From NCBI RefSeq assembly GCF_023734115.1, contig NZ_AP025737.1, positions 2,604,001 to 2,668,000 on the forward strand: DNA of 64,000 nucleotides, in the 5' to 3' direction. Position numbers and translations under genes: made by a program. This DNA comes from Herbiconiux sp. L3-i23. Lineage in GTDB: Bacteria; Actinomycetota; Actinomycetes; Actinomycetales; Microbacteriaceae. Under the pieces are notes generated by a model. That model was not told the origin of the DNA. It did not search any database and worked only from the letters and a program-made list of their open reading frames with translations. Position 1 is the stretch's first letter. Each line of letters begins with the position of its first letter. This document shows, piece by piece, positions 54,498 through 62,422 of the stretch.

Positions 54498-55651
54498 TCT
54501 CTCTCCAATCCGAGAGCCGCCGATCGCGACTCGGACGCTTCGGGGATGCGGATGGTGAACGTCGATCCGCGTCCGCGGCGCGACCACACCTTCACCTCTC
54601 CCCCGTGGTTCTGCACGACGTGTTTGACGATGCTGAGGCCCAGCCCGGTGCCGCCGGTGTTGCGCGAACGGGCGGGGTCGACGCGGTAGAAGCGCTCGAA
54701 GACGCGACCCAGGTCGGCTTCGTCGATGCCGACGCCCTGGTCGGTGACCGCGATCTCGGCCAGCTCGTCGGCGAGACGGACCCCGACCCCCACCCGGGAG
54801 CCGTCGGGCGAGTACTGGATCGCGTTCGAGATGAGGTTGTGCACGGCGACGGTCAGCAGGGCCTGGTCGCCCAGGACCTTGACCTTCTTCGTGCCGCCCT
54901 TGGCGACCTCGATGCGGCGCGCGTCGGCGACGACGGCGCTCTGCTCGATGGCGCTCGCGATGACGTGGTCGAGGTCGACGATCTCGGGGGAGGCGATGGC
55001 GTTGCCCGCCTGCAGACGGGAGAGCTCGATGATCTCGGCGGTGATGTTGCTGAGCCGGACCGCCTCGGTCATCATCCGGCTCGCGAACCGCTCGACCTGC
55101 TCGCGGTCGTCGGCGGCCGACACGAGGGCCTCGGAGAGCAGGCCGATGGCGCCGATCGGGGTCTTCAGCTCGTGGCTGATGTTCGCCATGAAGTCGCGGC
55201 GCACGTCCTCGAGGCGGTGGGCCTCGGTGTCGTCGTCGACGAGGAGCAGCACGTAGCGCACGCCGAGGCGGGCGGCCCTGGCCGTCACCAGGAGGCTCTC
55301 GTCGCCGAACGGTCCACGTGACAGCGCGAGCTCCTGCTCGAGCGAGTCCTCCGACCGGCGGGCGTCGTCGACGAGGGTCACGAGGGACGGATGCACCAGC
55401 TGACGATCGCGGACGAGGCCGAGCGCCACGGCACTCGGCGAGTGGGTGACGACCGTGTTCGACGGGTCGATGACCATGCCGGCGGACGGGAGCACGAGGA
55501 GCGTCTCCTCGATGCCGTCGGGCACCTCCTGGTTTACGAGCGCCATCGCCCGGTCCCCGCTGCGCAGCGCGAGCACCACCGCGGTCGAGAAGGCGACGCC
55601 GACAGCCAGGCCCAACAGCATGGCCAGGAGCACCAGCCATGCCGATTCCAT
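54494..55651 (-). CDS. senX3: Sensor histidine kinase SenX3
   Basis: 385 aa. One or two N-terminal helices (about 5-28), a PAS-like domain (about 45-145), DHp with H160 in ANISHELKTP and an ATPase domain (NLISNAIQY, DQGVGI, GGTGLGLSI). Start at 55651: TAGTGT (55659-55664) is 7 nt upstream, giving a leaderless message; a Met at 55675 would be upstream of that promoter. Senses phosphate status with PhoU and the Pst transporter. Confidence 0.94.
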   Translation of the reverse strand: MESAWLVLLAMLLGLAVGVAFSTAVVLALRSGDRAMALVNQEVPDGIEETLLVLPSAGMVIDPSNTVVTHSPSAVALGLVRDRQLVHPSLVTLVDDARRSEDSLEQELALSRGPFGDESLLVTARAARLGVRYVLLLVDDDTEAHRLEDVRRDFMANISHELKTPIGAIGLLSEALVSAADDREQVERFASRMMTEAVRLSNITAEIIELSRLQAGNAIASPEIVDLDHVIASAIEQSAVVADARRIEVAKGGTKKVKVLGDQALLTVAVHNLISNAIQYSPDGSRVGVGVRLADELAEIAVTDQGVGIDEADLGRVFERFYRVDPARSRNTGGTGLGLSIVKHVVQNHGGEVKVWSRRGRGSTFTIRIPEASESRSAALGLERE

Positions 55652-55722
55652 GTGAAATACACTAATGACCGCCATCGCGCCGACCGCACCATCGACGCTT
55701 GGATGGCCCGCTTTCGGGCGAA

Positions 55723-55755
55723 GTTAACCCACAGGGCACCCGATGTTCACCTGGT
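55723..55755. promoter_or_regulatory. PHO box between senX3-regX3 and phoU
   Basis: Three direct units at an 11-bp period: GTTAACC (55723), GGGCACC (55734), GTTCACC (55745). This matches the actinobacterial PhoP/RegX3 box built from GTTCACC-type repeats. It stands 72-104 bp from senX3 and 74-106 bp from phoU and could control both. Confidence 0.8.
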
Positions 55756-55828
55756 GTGGCAAGACTGGCTGGCCGGGTCGCGCTGAGCGTCCCGTTCCGG
55801 GTGGAAGTTCATAAGGAGTCGTACGCAT

Positions 55829-56503
55829 ATGCGCGAAGTGTTCCAGCAGGAGCTCGCCGAGGTCCGGGAGCGTCTGGTGACGATCGCCGAGCTCGTCGCG
55901 ATCTCGATCGAGCACGCGACCCGCGCGTTCAACGAGTCCGACGTAGCCCTCGCCGAGTCGGTCATCGCCGATGACCACCGCATCGACGAGCAGGCCGTCA
56001 GCCTCGACGAGCTCGCCATCAACATCCTCGCCCGTCAGCAGCCGGTCGCCCGCGATCTGCGCATCGTCGTCAGCGCACTGCGCATCAGCGCGTCGCTCGA
56101 ACGCATGGGCGACATGAGCTCGCACATCGCCCAGCTGGCGCGCTACCGCTACCCGGACAAGGTGATCGCGAAGGGCCTGCGCTCGACCTTCGTCGAGATG
56201 GGCCGCCTCGACGTCGAGATCGCCAGCAAGCTCGTCACGCTGCTGCGCACCGAGGACGTCGCCGTCGCCGAGGACATCCGCAACCAGGACGACGAGATCG
56301 ACGAGCTGCACCTCAGCGTCTTCGACAAGGTGCTCGGCGAGACCTGGAAGGGCGCCGCGGTCGACACCGTCGACGCGACCCTCGCCAGCCGCTACCACGA
56401 GCGTTTCGCCGACCACGCGGTCTCGATCGCGAAGAAGGTCCAGTACCTCGCCACCGGCGACTGGACCGATGCGGGCAGCAGCGCCCACGTCGCGACCGCC
56501 TGA
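55829..56503 (+). CDS. phoU: Phosphate-transport regulator PhoU
   Basis: 224 aa, two three-helix bundles with E/D-rich metal motifs (ADDHRIDE, NQDDEIDE) and the ARQQPVARDLR signature. It links Pst transporter activity to the kinase SenX3. AAGGAG is 10 nt ahead of the ATG. Divergent from senX3. Confidence 0.96.
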   Translation: MREVFQQELAEVRERLVTIAELVAISIEHATRAFNESDVALAESVIADDHRIDEQAVSLDELAINILARQQPVARDLRIVVSALRISASLERMGDMSSHIAQLARYRYPDKVIAKGLRSTFVEMGRLDVEIASKLVTLLRTEDVAVAEDIRNQDDEIDELHLSVFDKVLGETWKGAAVDTVDATLASRYHERFADHAVSIAKKVQYLATGDWTDAGSSAHVATA

Positions 56504-56519
56504 CGCGCTACAGACAGAG

Positions 56520-56554
56520 GAAGGGCCCCGCTACCGACGGTAGCGGGGCCCTTC
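56520..56554. terminator. Bidirectional terminator between phoU and gpmA
   Basis: GAAGGGCCCCGCTACC / GGTAGCGGGGCCCTTC, a perfect 16-bp stem with loop GAC, between convergent genes. Confidence 0.92.
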
Positions 56555-56578
56555 TCATCCGACGGGAGTCGGTGAGGA

Positions 56579-57331
56579 CTACTTCTTGCCCTGGCTGGCG
56601 ACGGCTGCGGCACCGGCGGCGGCGGCCTCGGGGTCGAGGTACTCGCCGCCCGCGACGAGGGGCGTGAGCGTCTCGTCGAGACGGTAGACGAGCGGGATGC
56701 CGGTCGGCAGATTCAGCTCGGCGATCGCCTCGTCCGAGATGCCGTCGAGGTGCTTCACCAGCGCGCGCAGCGAGTTGCCGTGCGCGACGACGATGACGGT
56801 GCGGCCGGCGCGCAGCTGCGGCTTGATCTCGATCTCCCAGTACGGGAGCATCCGCTCGATCACATTGAGGAGCGCCTCGGTCTTCGGCAGGTCGGGGCCG
56901 AGGTCGGCGTAGCGCGGGTCGTTCGCCTGCGAGTACGGGTTGTCGTCGCCGATCGGGGGCGGCGGCACGTCGAACGACCGGCGCCAGGTCATGAACTGCT
57001 CGGGGCCGTACTCCTCGAGGGTGGCCGCCTTGTCCTTGCCCTGCAGGTCGCCGTAGTGGCGCTCGTTGAGCCGCCAGGTGCGCTTGGTCTCGATCCAGAG
57101 GCGGTCGGCCTCACCGAGGGCGAGGTTCGCGGTGTCGATCGCGCGCGTCAGCAGCGAGGTGTACAGGATGTCGGGTTCGATGCCCGACTCGCGCAGGAGC
57201 TGACCCGCGCGGGTCGCTTCGGCGCGGCCCTTGTCGGTGAGGCCCGCATCGACCCAGCCGGTGAACAGTCCCTTCTCGTTCCACTCGCTGTGGCCGTGAC
57301 GGACGAGGACGAGCGTGTATGGAGCAGCCAT
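56579..57331 (-). CDS. gpmA: 2,3-bisphosphoglycerate-dependent phosphoglycerate mutase
   Basis: 250 aa. Catalytic His in [23 protein letters not shown], and [12 protein letters not shown]. Interconverts 3- and 2-phosphoglycerate in glycolysis. The ATG at 57331 follows TAAGCT by 6 nt (leaderless); the divergent methyltransferase promoter overlaps it. Confidence 0.97.
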   Translation of the reverse strand: MAAPYTLVLVRHGHSEWNEKGLFTGWVDAGLTDKGRAEATRAGQLLRESGIEPDILYTSLLTRAIDTANLALGEADRLWIETKRTWRLNERHYGDLQGKDKAATLEEYGPEQFMTWRRSFDVPPPPIGDDNPYSQANDPRYADLGPDLPKTEALLNVIERMLPYWEIEIKPQLRAGRTVIVVAHGNSLRALVKHLDGISDEAIAELNLPTGIPLVYRLDETLTPLVAGGEYLDPEAAAAGAAAVASQGKK

Positions 57332-57336
57332 GGCAT

Positions 57337-57343
57337 TAGCTTA
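57337..57343. promoter_or_regulatory. Overlapping divergent -10 boxes of gpmA and the methyltransferase gene
   Basis: On the plus strand TAGCTT (57337-57342) is 7 nt from the ATG at 57350; on the minus strand TAAGCT (57343-57338) is 6 nt from the ATG at 57331. The starts are only 18 bp apart and the two boxes share five base pairs. Confidence 0.65.
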
Positions 57344-57349
57344 TTGGCC

Positions 57350-58123
57350 ATGCCAGAAGGCCGGATCACCCGCGGGACGACGGGCACCAACCGTCTGCGG
57401 CGGGTCGACCGGTGGATCGCCGCGAGCCCGTCGTTCCTCGCCCCGCAGCGCCCCCTCGTCGTCGATCTCGGCTACGGCGCCGCGCCGTGGACCGCGTCGG
57501 AGCTGTTCGATCGTCTGCGCCGCATCCGGCCGGAGACCCGGGTGGTCGGCATCGAGATCGACCCGGAGCGCGTCGCGGCGGGAGCCTCCTACGCCCGGCC
57601 GGGACTCGAGTTCGTGCGGGGCGGATTCGAGGTTCCGCTCCCCACGGGCCGCCGGGCGGACGTCATCCGGGCGATGAACGTGCTGCGCCAGTACGACGAG
57701 GGCGAAGTCGACGCGGCGTGGGCGCTCATGCGCTCCCGTCTCGCCTCGGGCGGTGTGCTCGTCGACGGCACGAGCAACGAGGTCGGACGCGTGGCGAGCT
57801 GGGTGGCGGTCGGCTCCGCCGGCCCCCAGACCTTCACGGTGTCGCTCCGGCTGAAGGAGTTGGAGCGGCCGGGCATCGTCGAGGAGCGGCTGCCGAAGGC
57901 GCTGATCCACCGCAACGTCGACGGCGAGCGCGTGCACGACCTGCTCGTCGACCTCGACCGCTTCTGGGCGCACGCCGCGCCCTACGGTCAGTTCGGCGAG
58001 GTGCAGCGCTGGCTCAACACGGTCGAGCGGCTGGCCGACGCAGGCTGGCCGGTACGCGACGGGCGCCGACGGTGGCGTCTCGGCGAGCTCACCCTCGACT
58101 GGGCAAGCGTGGCCCCGCGCTGA
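57350..58123 (+). CDS. Class I SAM-dependent methyltransferase-like protein
   Basis: 257 aa. Motif I VVDLGYGAAPWTA, acidic end of strand 2 VVGIEIDPERV, and later VIRAMNVLRQYDE in place of motif IV. This actinobacterial group is uncharacterised; it could modify a small molecule or RNA. ATG at 57350, leaderless. Convergent with the FUSC gene, 3 bp between stops. Confidence 0.8.
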   Translation: MPEGRITRGTTGTNRLRRVDRWIAASPSFLAPQRPLVVDLGYGAAPWTASELFDRLRRIRPETRVVGIEIDPERVAAGASYARPGLEFVRGGFEVPLPTGRRADVIRAMNVLRQYDEGEVDAAWALMRSRLASGGVLVDGTSNEVGRVASWVAVGSAGPQTFTVSLRLKELERPGIVEERLPKALIHRNVDGERVHDLLVDLDRFWAHAAPYGQFGEVQRWLNTVERLADAGWPVRDGRRRWRLGELTLDWASVAPR

Positions 58124-58126
58124 GGA

Positions 58127-59233
58127 TCAGCCCGCCGGTGGCGACAGACCGGGCAGCAGCTCACGAGCGTCGTCCTCGTCCATGCCCGCGGCGCCGAGCA
58201 GATCGACGGTGAGGGTTCGCAGCAGGATGACGATCGTCCCGTCCGCGACGCTCGCTCCCTCGGCGAGTTGCGCGGGATCGAGCCGCGGAGCCAGCACGAC
58301 CAGGCGATCGCGCACCGCCTGCGCACTCGACGGATCGTCGATCGTCGCGGCGAGCAAGGCGATCGCGCTCGAGATCTCCGCCATCAGCGCTCCGAGCTCC
58401 GGGCGGCGGACACCGTCGCGGACCAGGAAGTCGACGCGGCGTGCGATGACCCGCAGGTTGCGCGAGGCGAGGTCCATGCCCCTGTGGATGCGACGCTGCT
58501 CGGCGAGCGCACGGCGGCGTCGCCAGAGGAAGGGCGAGACGCGGGAGACGGCGATCGCGGTCTCGAGCGACCCGGCCCAGGCATCGAGCAGCGGCTGGGT
58601 GGTGCGCAGCCGCTCGAGCGCCCGACCCGCGGTCGGTTCGTCGCCGGTGCGCAGTGCCGCCGCGATGTCGACCACCGCGTCGGTGCACTCGGCGAACACC
58701 CGGTGCGCTTCACGGAGTACCTCGCGCAGGGGGTCGCGCGGGACCAGAGCCGTGAACAGCAGCGCCACGACGCCACCGACGACACCGTCGATCGCTCGTC
58801 CCAACTCCTCTCCCCCGGTCGCCGGGAAGAGGGTGACGAGCGACGACTGGACCCCGGCCGCCGCGGCGAAGCCGGGACTCGCCGACAGCAGGCGCGCGAC
58901 GGCGAAGGTGACGACGAGCACCACGAACAGCTGCCACCAGCCGCGGCCGATGCCGAGCAGCAGCAGGTCGGCGAGCACGATGCCGAGGGTGATGGCGAGC
59001 GCCGACTCGGCGACCCGCACCGGCCGTGCGTCACGACTGAAACCGAGCGAGTTGATGGCGACCGCCGCCGCGAAGATCGGTGCCGCGTGCCCGAGGACGG
59101 AGAACGAGAAGGCGTAGGCCGCCGTCGCGGCAGCGGCGATCTGCAGGACCGCGGGAAGCGACGCGGCGGACCGTTCGGCGGACTCGCGCAGCCGCGCGCT
59201 CACGTGCCCGACGAATCGGGCTCCGGCAGGCAC
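58127..59233 (-). CDS. FUSC-type membrane protein
   Basis: 368 aa. About six N-terminal helices (35-165, with AAAATAAYAFSFSVLGHAAPIFAAAVAINS and a GVVALLF segment) and a cytoplasmic helical C-terminus (about 170-368). Fits the fusaric-acid resistance / aromatic acid exporter group (half-length form). GTG at 59233 starts 5 bp after the ygfZ stop; other starts are possible. Substrate unknown. Confidence 0.78.
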   Translation of the reverse strand: MPAGARFVGHVSARLRESAERSAASLPAVLQIAAAATAAYAFSFSVLGHAAPIFAAAVAINSLGFSRDARPVRVAESALAITLGIVLADLLLLGIGRGWWQLFVVLVVTFAVARLLSASPGFAAAAGVQSSLVTLFPATGGEELGRAIDGVVGGVVALLFTALVPRDPLREVLREAHRVFAECTDAVVDIAAALRTGDEPTAGRALERLRTTQPLLDAWAGSLETAIAVSRVSPFLWRRRRALAEQRRIHRGMDLASRNLRVIARRVDFLVRDGVRRPELGALMAEISSAIALLAATIDDPSSAQAVRDRLVVLAPRLDPAQLAEGASVADGTIVILLRTLTVDLLGAAGMDEDDARELLPGLSPPAG

Positions 59234-59238
59234 CGGGG

Positions 59239-60351
59239 TCAGCCCCGCGAAGGCGAACCGACTCGCGGGAGACGGGGGACCTCGACGGCGCGGCCGGCGT
59301 CTGCCGCCACGATGATCTCCTGCCCGGCGGCGATCTCGATGTCCTCGGCGACGACGAGCACATCGGCGTCGCTCGGCACCGAGCGCTTGACGACCGCGAG
59401 GGCGATGGGGCCGCGCTCGTAGTGCACCGCCGACGAGGTCACCTGTCCCACCTCGACGCGCTCGCCGCGGCGCTCGGCGAAGACCGGCGATCCGGGAGCG
59501 GGGAGGACGGCGTCGGACCCGTCGAGGTCGAGCAGCACGACCCGCCGCGGCGGATGTCCGAGGTTGTGCACCTTCGCCACCGTCTCCTGGCCGCGGTAGC
59601 AGCCCTTGGCGAGGTGCACGGCGCTGCGGAGCCAGTCGAGCTCGTGCGGGATGCTGCGCTCGTCGGTCTCGGCGCCGAGCCGGGGACGCCAGGCCGCGAT
59701 GCGGAGGGCGTCGACCGCGGCACTGCCCGCGATGGCGATCTCGCCTGAGCGCACCCTGTCGACGACCGACGGCAGGACGGTCGTGGAGACGATCGCCTCG
59801 TGCCAGGTCCACTCGGTTCCGGGATGCTCGGCTACGGTCGCGTAGGAGACGCCGCCGACCGCGACCGAGGTCCACGGGTCATCCCAGACTACGGCGGTGT
59901 CGATGCTCTCGAGGACCGCGCGGTCGAGTGTGCCGAGGACCGCCCAGTCGTCGCTCACGTCGGCGACCTCGACGCGCAGCATGAAGCGCATGCGGTCGAG
60001 GAACGCGGCGAGCGTCCCGCTGCTGCTGCGCTCCGTGATGATCCAGGACGTCTCGCCGTCGTCGACCACGCGCAGGTCGTGCTCGATGTGTCCGTTGGGG
60101 TCGAGCAGCAGCGACTCGGCGGAGGCGCCGACCGGGAGTCCGATCAAGCGTTGCGAGGTCAGCGAGTCGAGCCAGCTCAACCGATCCGGTCCGGTGACGG
60201 TGACGACTCCGCGCGCGAGGTGCGCGAGCGCACCGTCGTCGACGAGGCGCCGCTGTTCCGCGATCGGGTTGCCGTAGTGCGCGGGGACGCCGGCGTCAAG
60301 CCCGGCGCCGTCGACGGCGCCGGGGAGGGCGAGGAACGGGTCAGTCGACAC
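59239..60351 (-). CDS. ygfZ: YgfZ/GcvT-like folate-binding protein
   Basis: 370 aa. The diagnostic KGCYRGQE motif (about residue 250) and folate-binding core define YgfZ, which uses tetrahydrofolate in the repair or assembly of certain Fe-S enzymes. Overlaps the nitrobindin-like gene by 11 bp and is followed by the FUSC gene. Confidence 0.92.
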   Translation of the reverse strand: MSTDPFLALPGAVDGAGLDAGVPAHYGNPIAEQRRLVDDGALAHLARGVVTVTGPDRLSWLDSLTSQRLIGLPVGASAESLLLDPNGHIEHDLRVVDDGETSWIITERSSSGTLAAFLDRMRFMLRVEVADVSDDWAVLGTLDRAVLESIDTAVVWDDPWTSVAVGGVSYATVAEHPGTEWTWHEAIVSTTVLPSVVDRVRSGEIAIAGSAAVDALRIAAWRPRLGAETDERSIPHELDWLRSAVHLAKGCYRGQETVAKVHNLGHPPRRVVLLDLDGSDAVLPAPGSPVFAERRGERVEVGQVTSSAVHYERGPIALAVVKRSVPSDADVLVVAEDIEIAAGQEIIVAADAGRAVEVPRLPRVGSPSRG

Positions 60352-61018
60352 GCGTGAGCCGCCCGGAGGAGTGGGTGCGCAGGCTCTGGCCGAGGGCGGC
60401 GATGTCCCACGCCCACAGCAGGTCGCCCTCGACGAGACCGTAGATGCGCGTCGCGGCCGAGTAGTCCTTGGCCCCCTCGGTGCGCACGACGGCGTCGGTC
60501 GACAGATCGATCCGGCCGTTCTTCACCTGACCGAGGTAGAGCTCGCTCACCCCGGTCGGGTGCACGAGCGCGACCTGCACCTCGAATCCTCCCGACGAGC
60601 TCCGCAGCGCCTCGACCGACTCGGTGGTGTTGAACGGGCGCACCGCGGTGGGCGGCAGCATCCCGGGGCCCGGATCGCCCTCGATGAACTTGCGGGCGAG
60701 GCGCCAGTAGCCGGTCTCGGCGGCGAGCGGCTGCGGAAGCTCCTCTGTCGACGCCCCCGCGGCGGGCGCGTCGTCCCCCACCGCCTCGCCGTCGGCCGAC
60801 ACGTCATCGGCGGACTGCGGCGAGGCCGGGATCCAGCTCTGCGACGAGTAGTTGAGATACGGCTGGTTGTCGTGACTGAAGCTCACCCGCTGCCGGAACG
60901 GCTGGCGGACCGTCTCGTCACCGACCTGGTACTCGACGAGTCCCTCGCCCTCCCACACGCCGACGAGCCACGAGAGCGGAACGAGTTCCGAGGGCAGACC
61001 GACGGGCAGATCGAGCAA
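60341..61018 (-). CDS. Nitrobindin-like heme-binding beta-barrel protein
   Basis: 225 aa. Motif GVWEGEG near residue 20 (GxWxGxG) and a ten-strand barrel ending in the region TRIYGLVEGDLLWAWDIA; an Ala/Asp/Glu-rich insertion (about 70-98) is unusual. Bacterial nitrobindins bind ferric heme and detoxify peroxynitrite; the distal His cannot be assigned surely. First gene of the nitrobindin-ygfZ-FUSC group. Confidence 0.82.
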   Translation of the reverse strand: MLDLPVGLPSELVPLSWLVGVWEGEGLVEYQVGDETVRQPFRQRVSFSHDNQPYLNYSSQSWIPASPQSADDVSADGEAVGDDAPAAGASTEELPQPLAAETGYWRLARKFIEGDPGPGMLPPTAVRPFNTTESVEALRSSSGGFEVQVALVHPTGVSELYLGQVKNGRIDLSTDAVVRTEGAKDYSAATRIYGLVEGDLLWAWDIAALGQSLRTHSSGRLTRVD

Positions 61019-61097
61019 GGGTTCCTCCTTGTAGGAGACGAGAAACGTCGTTCGCGCCGTCGCGAAAAGGCGGAGGCGACGTCAGCGGACCGTCAGG

Positions 61098-61208
61098 TCA
61101 GCGCTGGCCTCGGAACAGGTTGTAGACGACCACGAGCGACACCCAGCCGATCGCGACGGACGCGAGCGCGAGGAGTCCGAGATAGAACAGTTCCAGCGCG
61201 AGAAGCAT
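61098..61208 (-). CDS. 36-aa single-helix membrane protein
   Basis: MLLALELFYLGLLALASVAI followed by GWVSLVVVYNLFRGQR: one long hydrophobic helix and a short basic tail. The ATG at 61208 follows TAGACT (61215-61220) by 6 nt, the leaderless pattern used throughout the window. Small size suggests a subunit or regulator of a membrane complex. No family recognised. The 79 bp to the nitrobindin gene show nothing. Confidence 0.6.
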   Translation of the reverse strand: MLLALELFYLGLLALASVAIGWVSLVVVYNLFRGQR

Positions 61209-61263
61209 GGGACGAGTCTAGTGCCGACCACCGCGGCCACGGCCAGGCACGACGGGCGGCCCG

Positions 61264-61521
61264 TCAGGGCAGGGCGAGCACCACGAGTGCCGCGACGAGC
61301 AGCACCCCGAAGGCGCCGACCAGCGAGGCCATCAGGCGCGTGACGAAGCCGTCCTTCTGCGGGAAGGCGAGCTGGATCGCGAACGTCAGCAGCGCGCATG
61401 CCGCGAGCGTGATGGAGAGGCCCCGGTAGCGCTCGTCGCCGCTCAGGACGAGGAGGGAGACGACTCCTCCGACGGCGGCGGCGATCCAGACGAGGAGGAT
61501 GCCTGCATGCCGCGGTCGCAT
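61264..61521 (-). CDS. Small membrane protein with three hydrophobic helices
   Basis: 85 aa, helices at about 7-26, 34-51 and 62-83, loops short and charged. Start at 61521 is chosen as the first Met adjoining the hydrophobic core; a Met about 99 bp upstream would overlap the glnR promoter. No family recognised. Divergent from glnR. Confidence 0.65.
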   Translation of the reverse strand: MRPRHAGILLVWIAAAVGGVVSLLVLSGDERYRGLSITLAACALLTFAIQLAFPQKDGFVTRLMASLVGAFGVLLVAALVVLALP

Positions 61522-61635
61522 GCCCCCGATTCTCGCATCCGGCGGCGGGATGCCCCAATCGAGCCCGGAACCCGCGTTTTCAGGTGCCCGAGCGCTTCGG
61601 ACTATCATTGCGGCAAGCATCGGTCGGGAGGGTCT

Positions 61636-62328
61636 GTGGCGCAGCTTCTGATCTTGACCCCTGCCGTCGACTCAGAGGTGCTCCCCGCTCTCGGCCTGCT
61701 CAGCCACCGCACGCGCCAGATCCCCGCCGAACCGGCCCAGCTGATCAGCGCGCCTCCGTCGGATCTGATCATGATCGACGCGCGTCAGGATCTGCAGAGC
61801 GCGAAGGCCCTCTGCAAGATCCTGCAGACGACCGGCGTCACCGTGCCGCTCGTGCTGATCCTCACCGAGGGCGGTCTCACCGCGGTCTCCGCCGACTGGG
61901 GCGCGGGAGATGTGATCCTCGAATCGGCGGGTCCCGCCGAGGTCGATGCCCGCATCCGGCTCGTCATCGGCCGGTCGGCGCAGGAGCAGTCGGCGTCGAA
62001 GATCCAGGCCTCCGGCGTCGTCATCGACGAGGCCAGCTACTCGGCGAAGGTGCACGGTCGTCCCCTCGATCTCACCTTCAAGGAGTTCGAGCTGCTGCGC
62101 TTCTTCGCAACGCACCCCTCGCGCGTCTTCACCCGCGAGCAGCTCCTCAGCGAGGTGTGGGGCTACGACTACTTCGGCGGTACCCGCACCGTCGACGTGC
62201 ACGTGCGGCGCCTGCGGGCGAAGCTCGGCGACCTCGAATCGCTCATCGGCACGGTGCGCAACGTGGGGTACCGCTTCAACGTCTACGAGGACGACCCCGA
62301 GCCTCGCGTTCCGGCCGCAGCGACCTGA
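61636..62328 (+). CDS. glnR: GlnR-type orphan response regulator
   Basis: 230 aa. The atypical receiver has D48 in [42 protein letters not shown] and [13 protein letters not shown], all hallmarks of GlnR, and a winged helix (about 125-225). No kinase is adjacent; GlnR controls nitrogen assimilation genes as an unphosphorylated dimer. GTG at 61636 with GGGAGGG. Next to ppk. Confidence 0.87.
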   Translation: MAQLLILTPAVDSEVLPALGLLSHRTRQIPAEPAQLISAPPSDLIMIDARQDLQSAKALCKILQTTGVTVPLVLILTEGGLTAVSADWGAGDVILESAGPAEVDARIRLVIGRSAQEQSASKIQASGVVIDEASYSAKVHGRPLDLTFKEFELLRFFATHPSRVFTREQLLSEVWGYDYFGGTRTVDVHVRRLRAKLGDLESLIGTVRNVGYRFNVYEDDPEPRVPAAAT

Positions 62329-62383
62329 TCCCCGCGCGGGTCCGGTCTTCCACAGGACGTGCGCGGCGGACGCCACAAATCCT

Positions 62384-62400
62384 GTAACTCTTTGTTCACC
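62384..62400 (+). promoter_or_regulatory. GTAAC/GTTCACC element upstream of ppk
   Basis: GTAAC (62384-62388) and GTTCACC (62394-62400), 22 bp from the ppk ATG. The second matches a PHO-box half-unit; the pair also looks like a partial GlnR-type site (GTNAC-N6-repeat). Either factor is plausible for ppk. Confidence 0.4.
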
Positions 62401-62422
62401 GACGCAATGACATCATTGTCGA

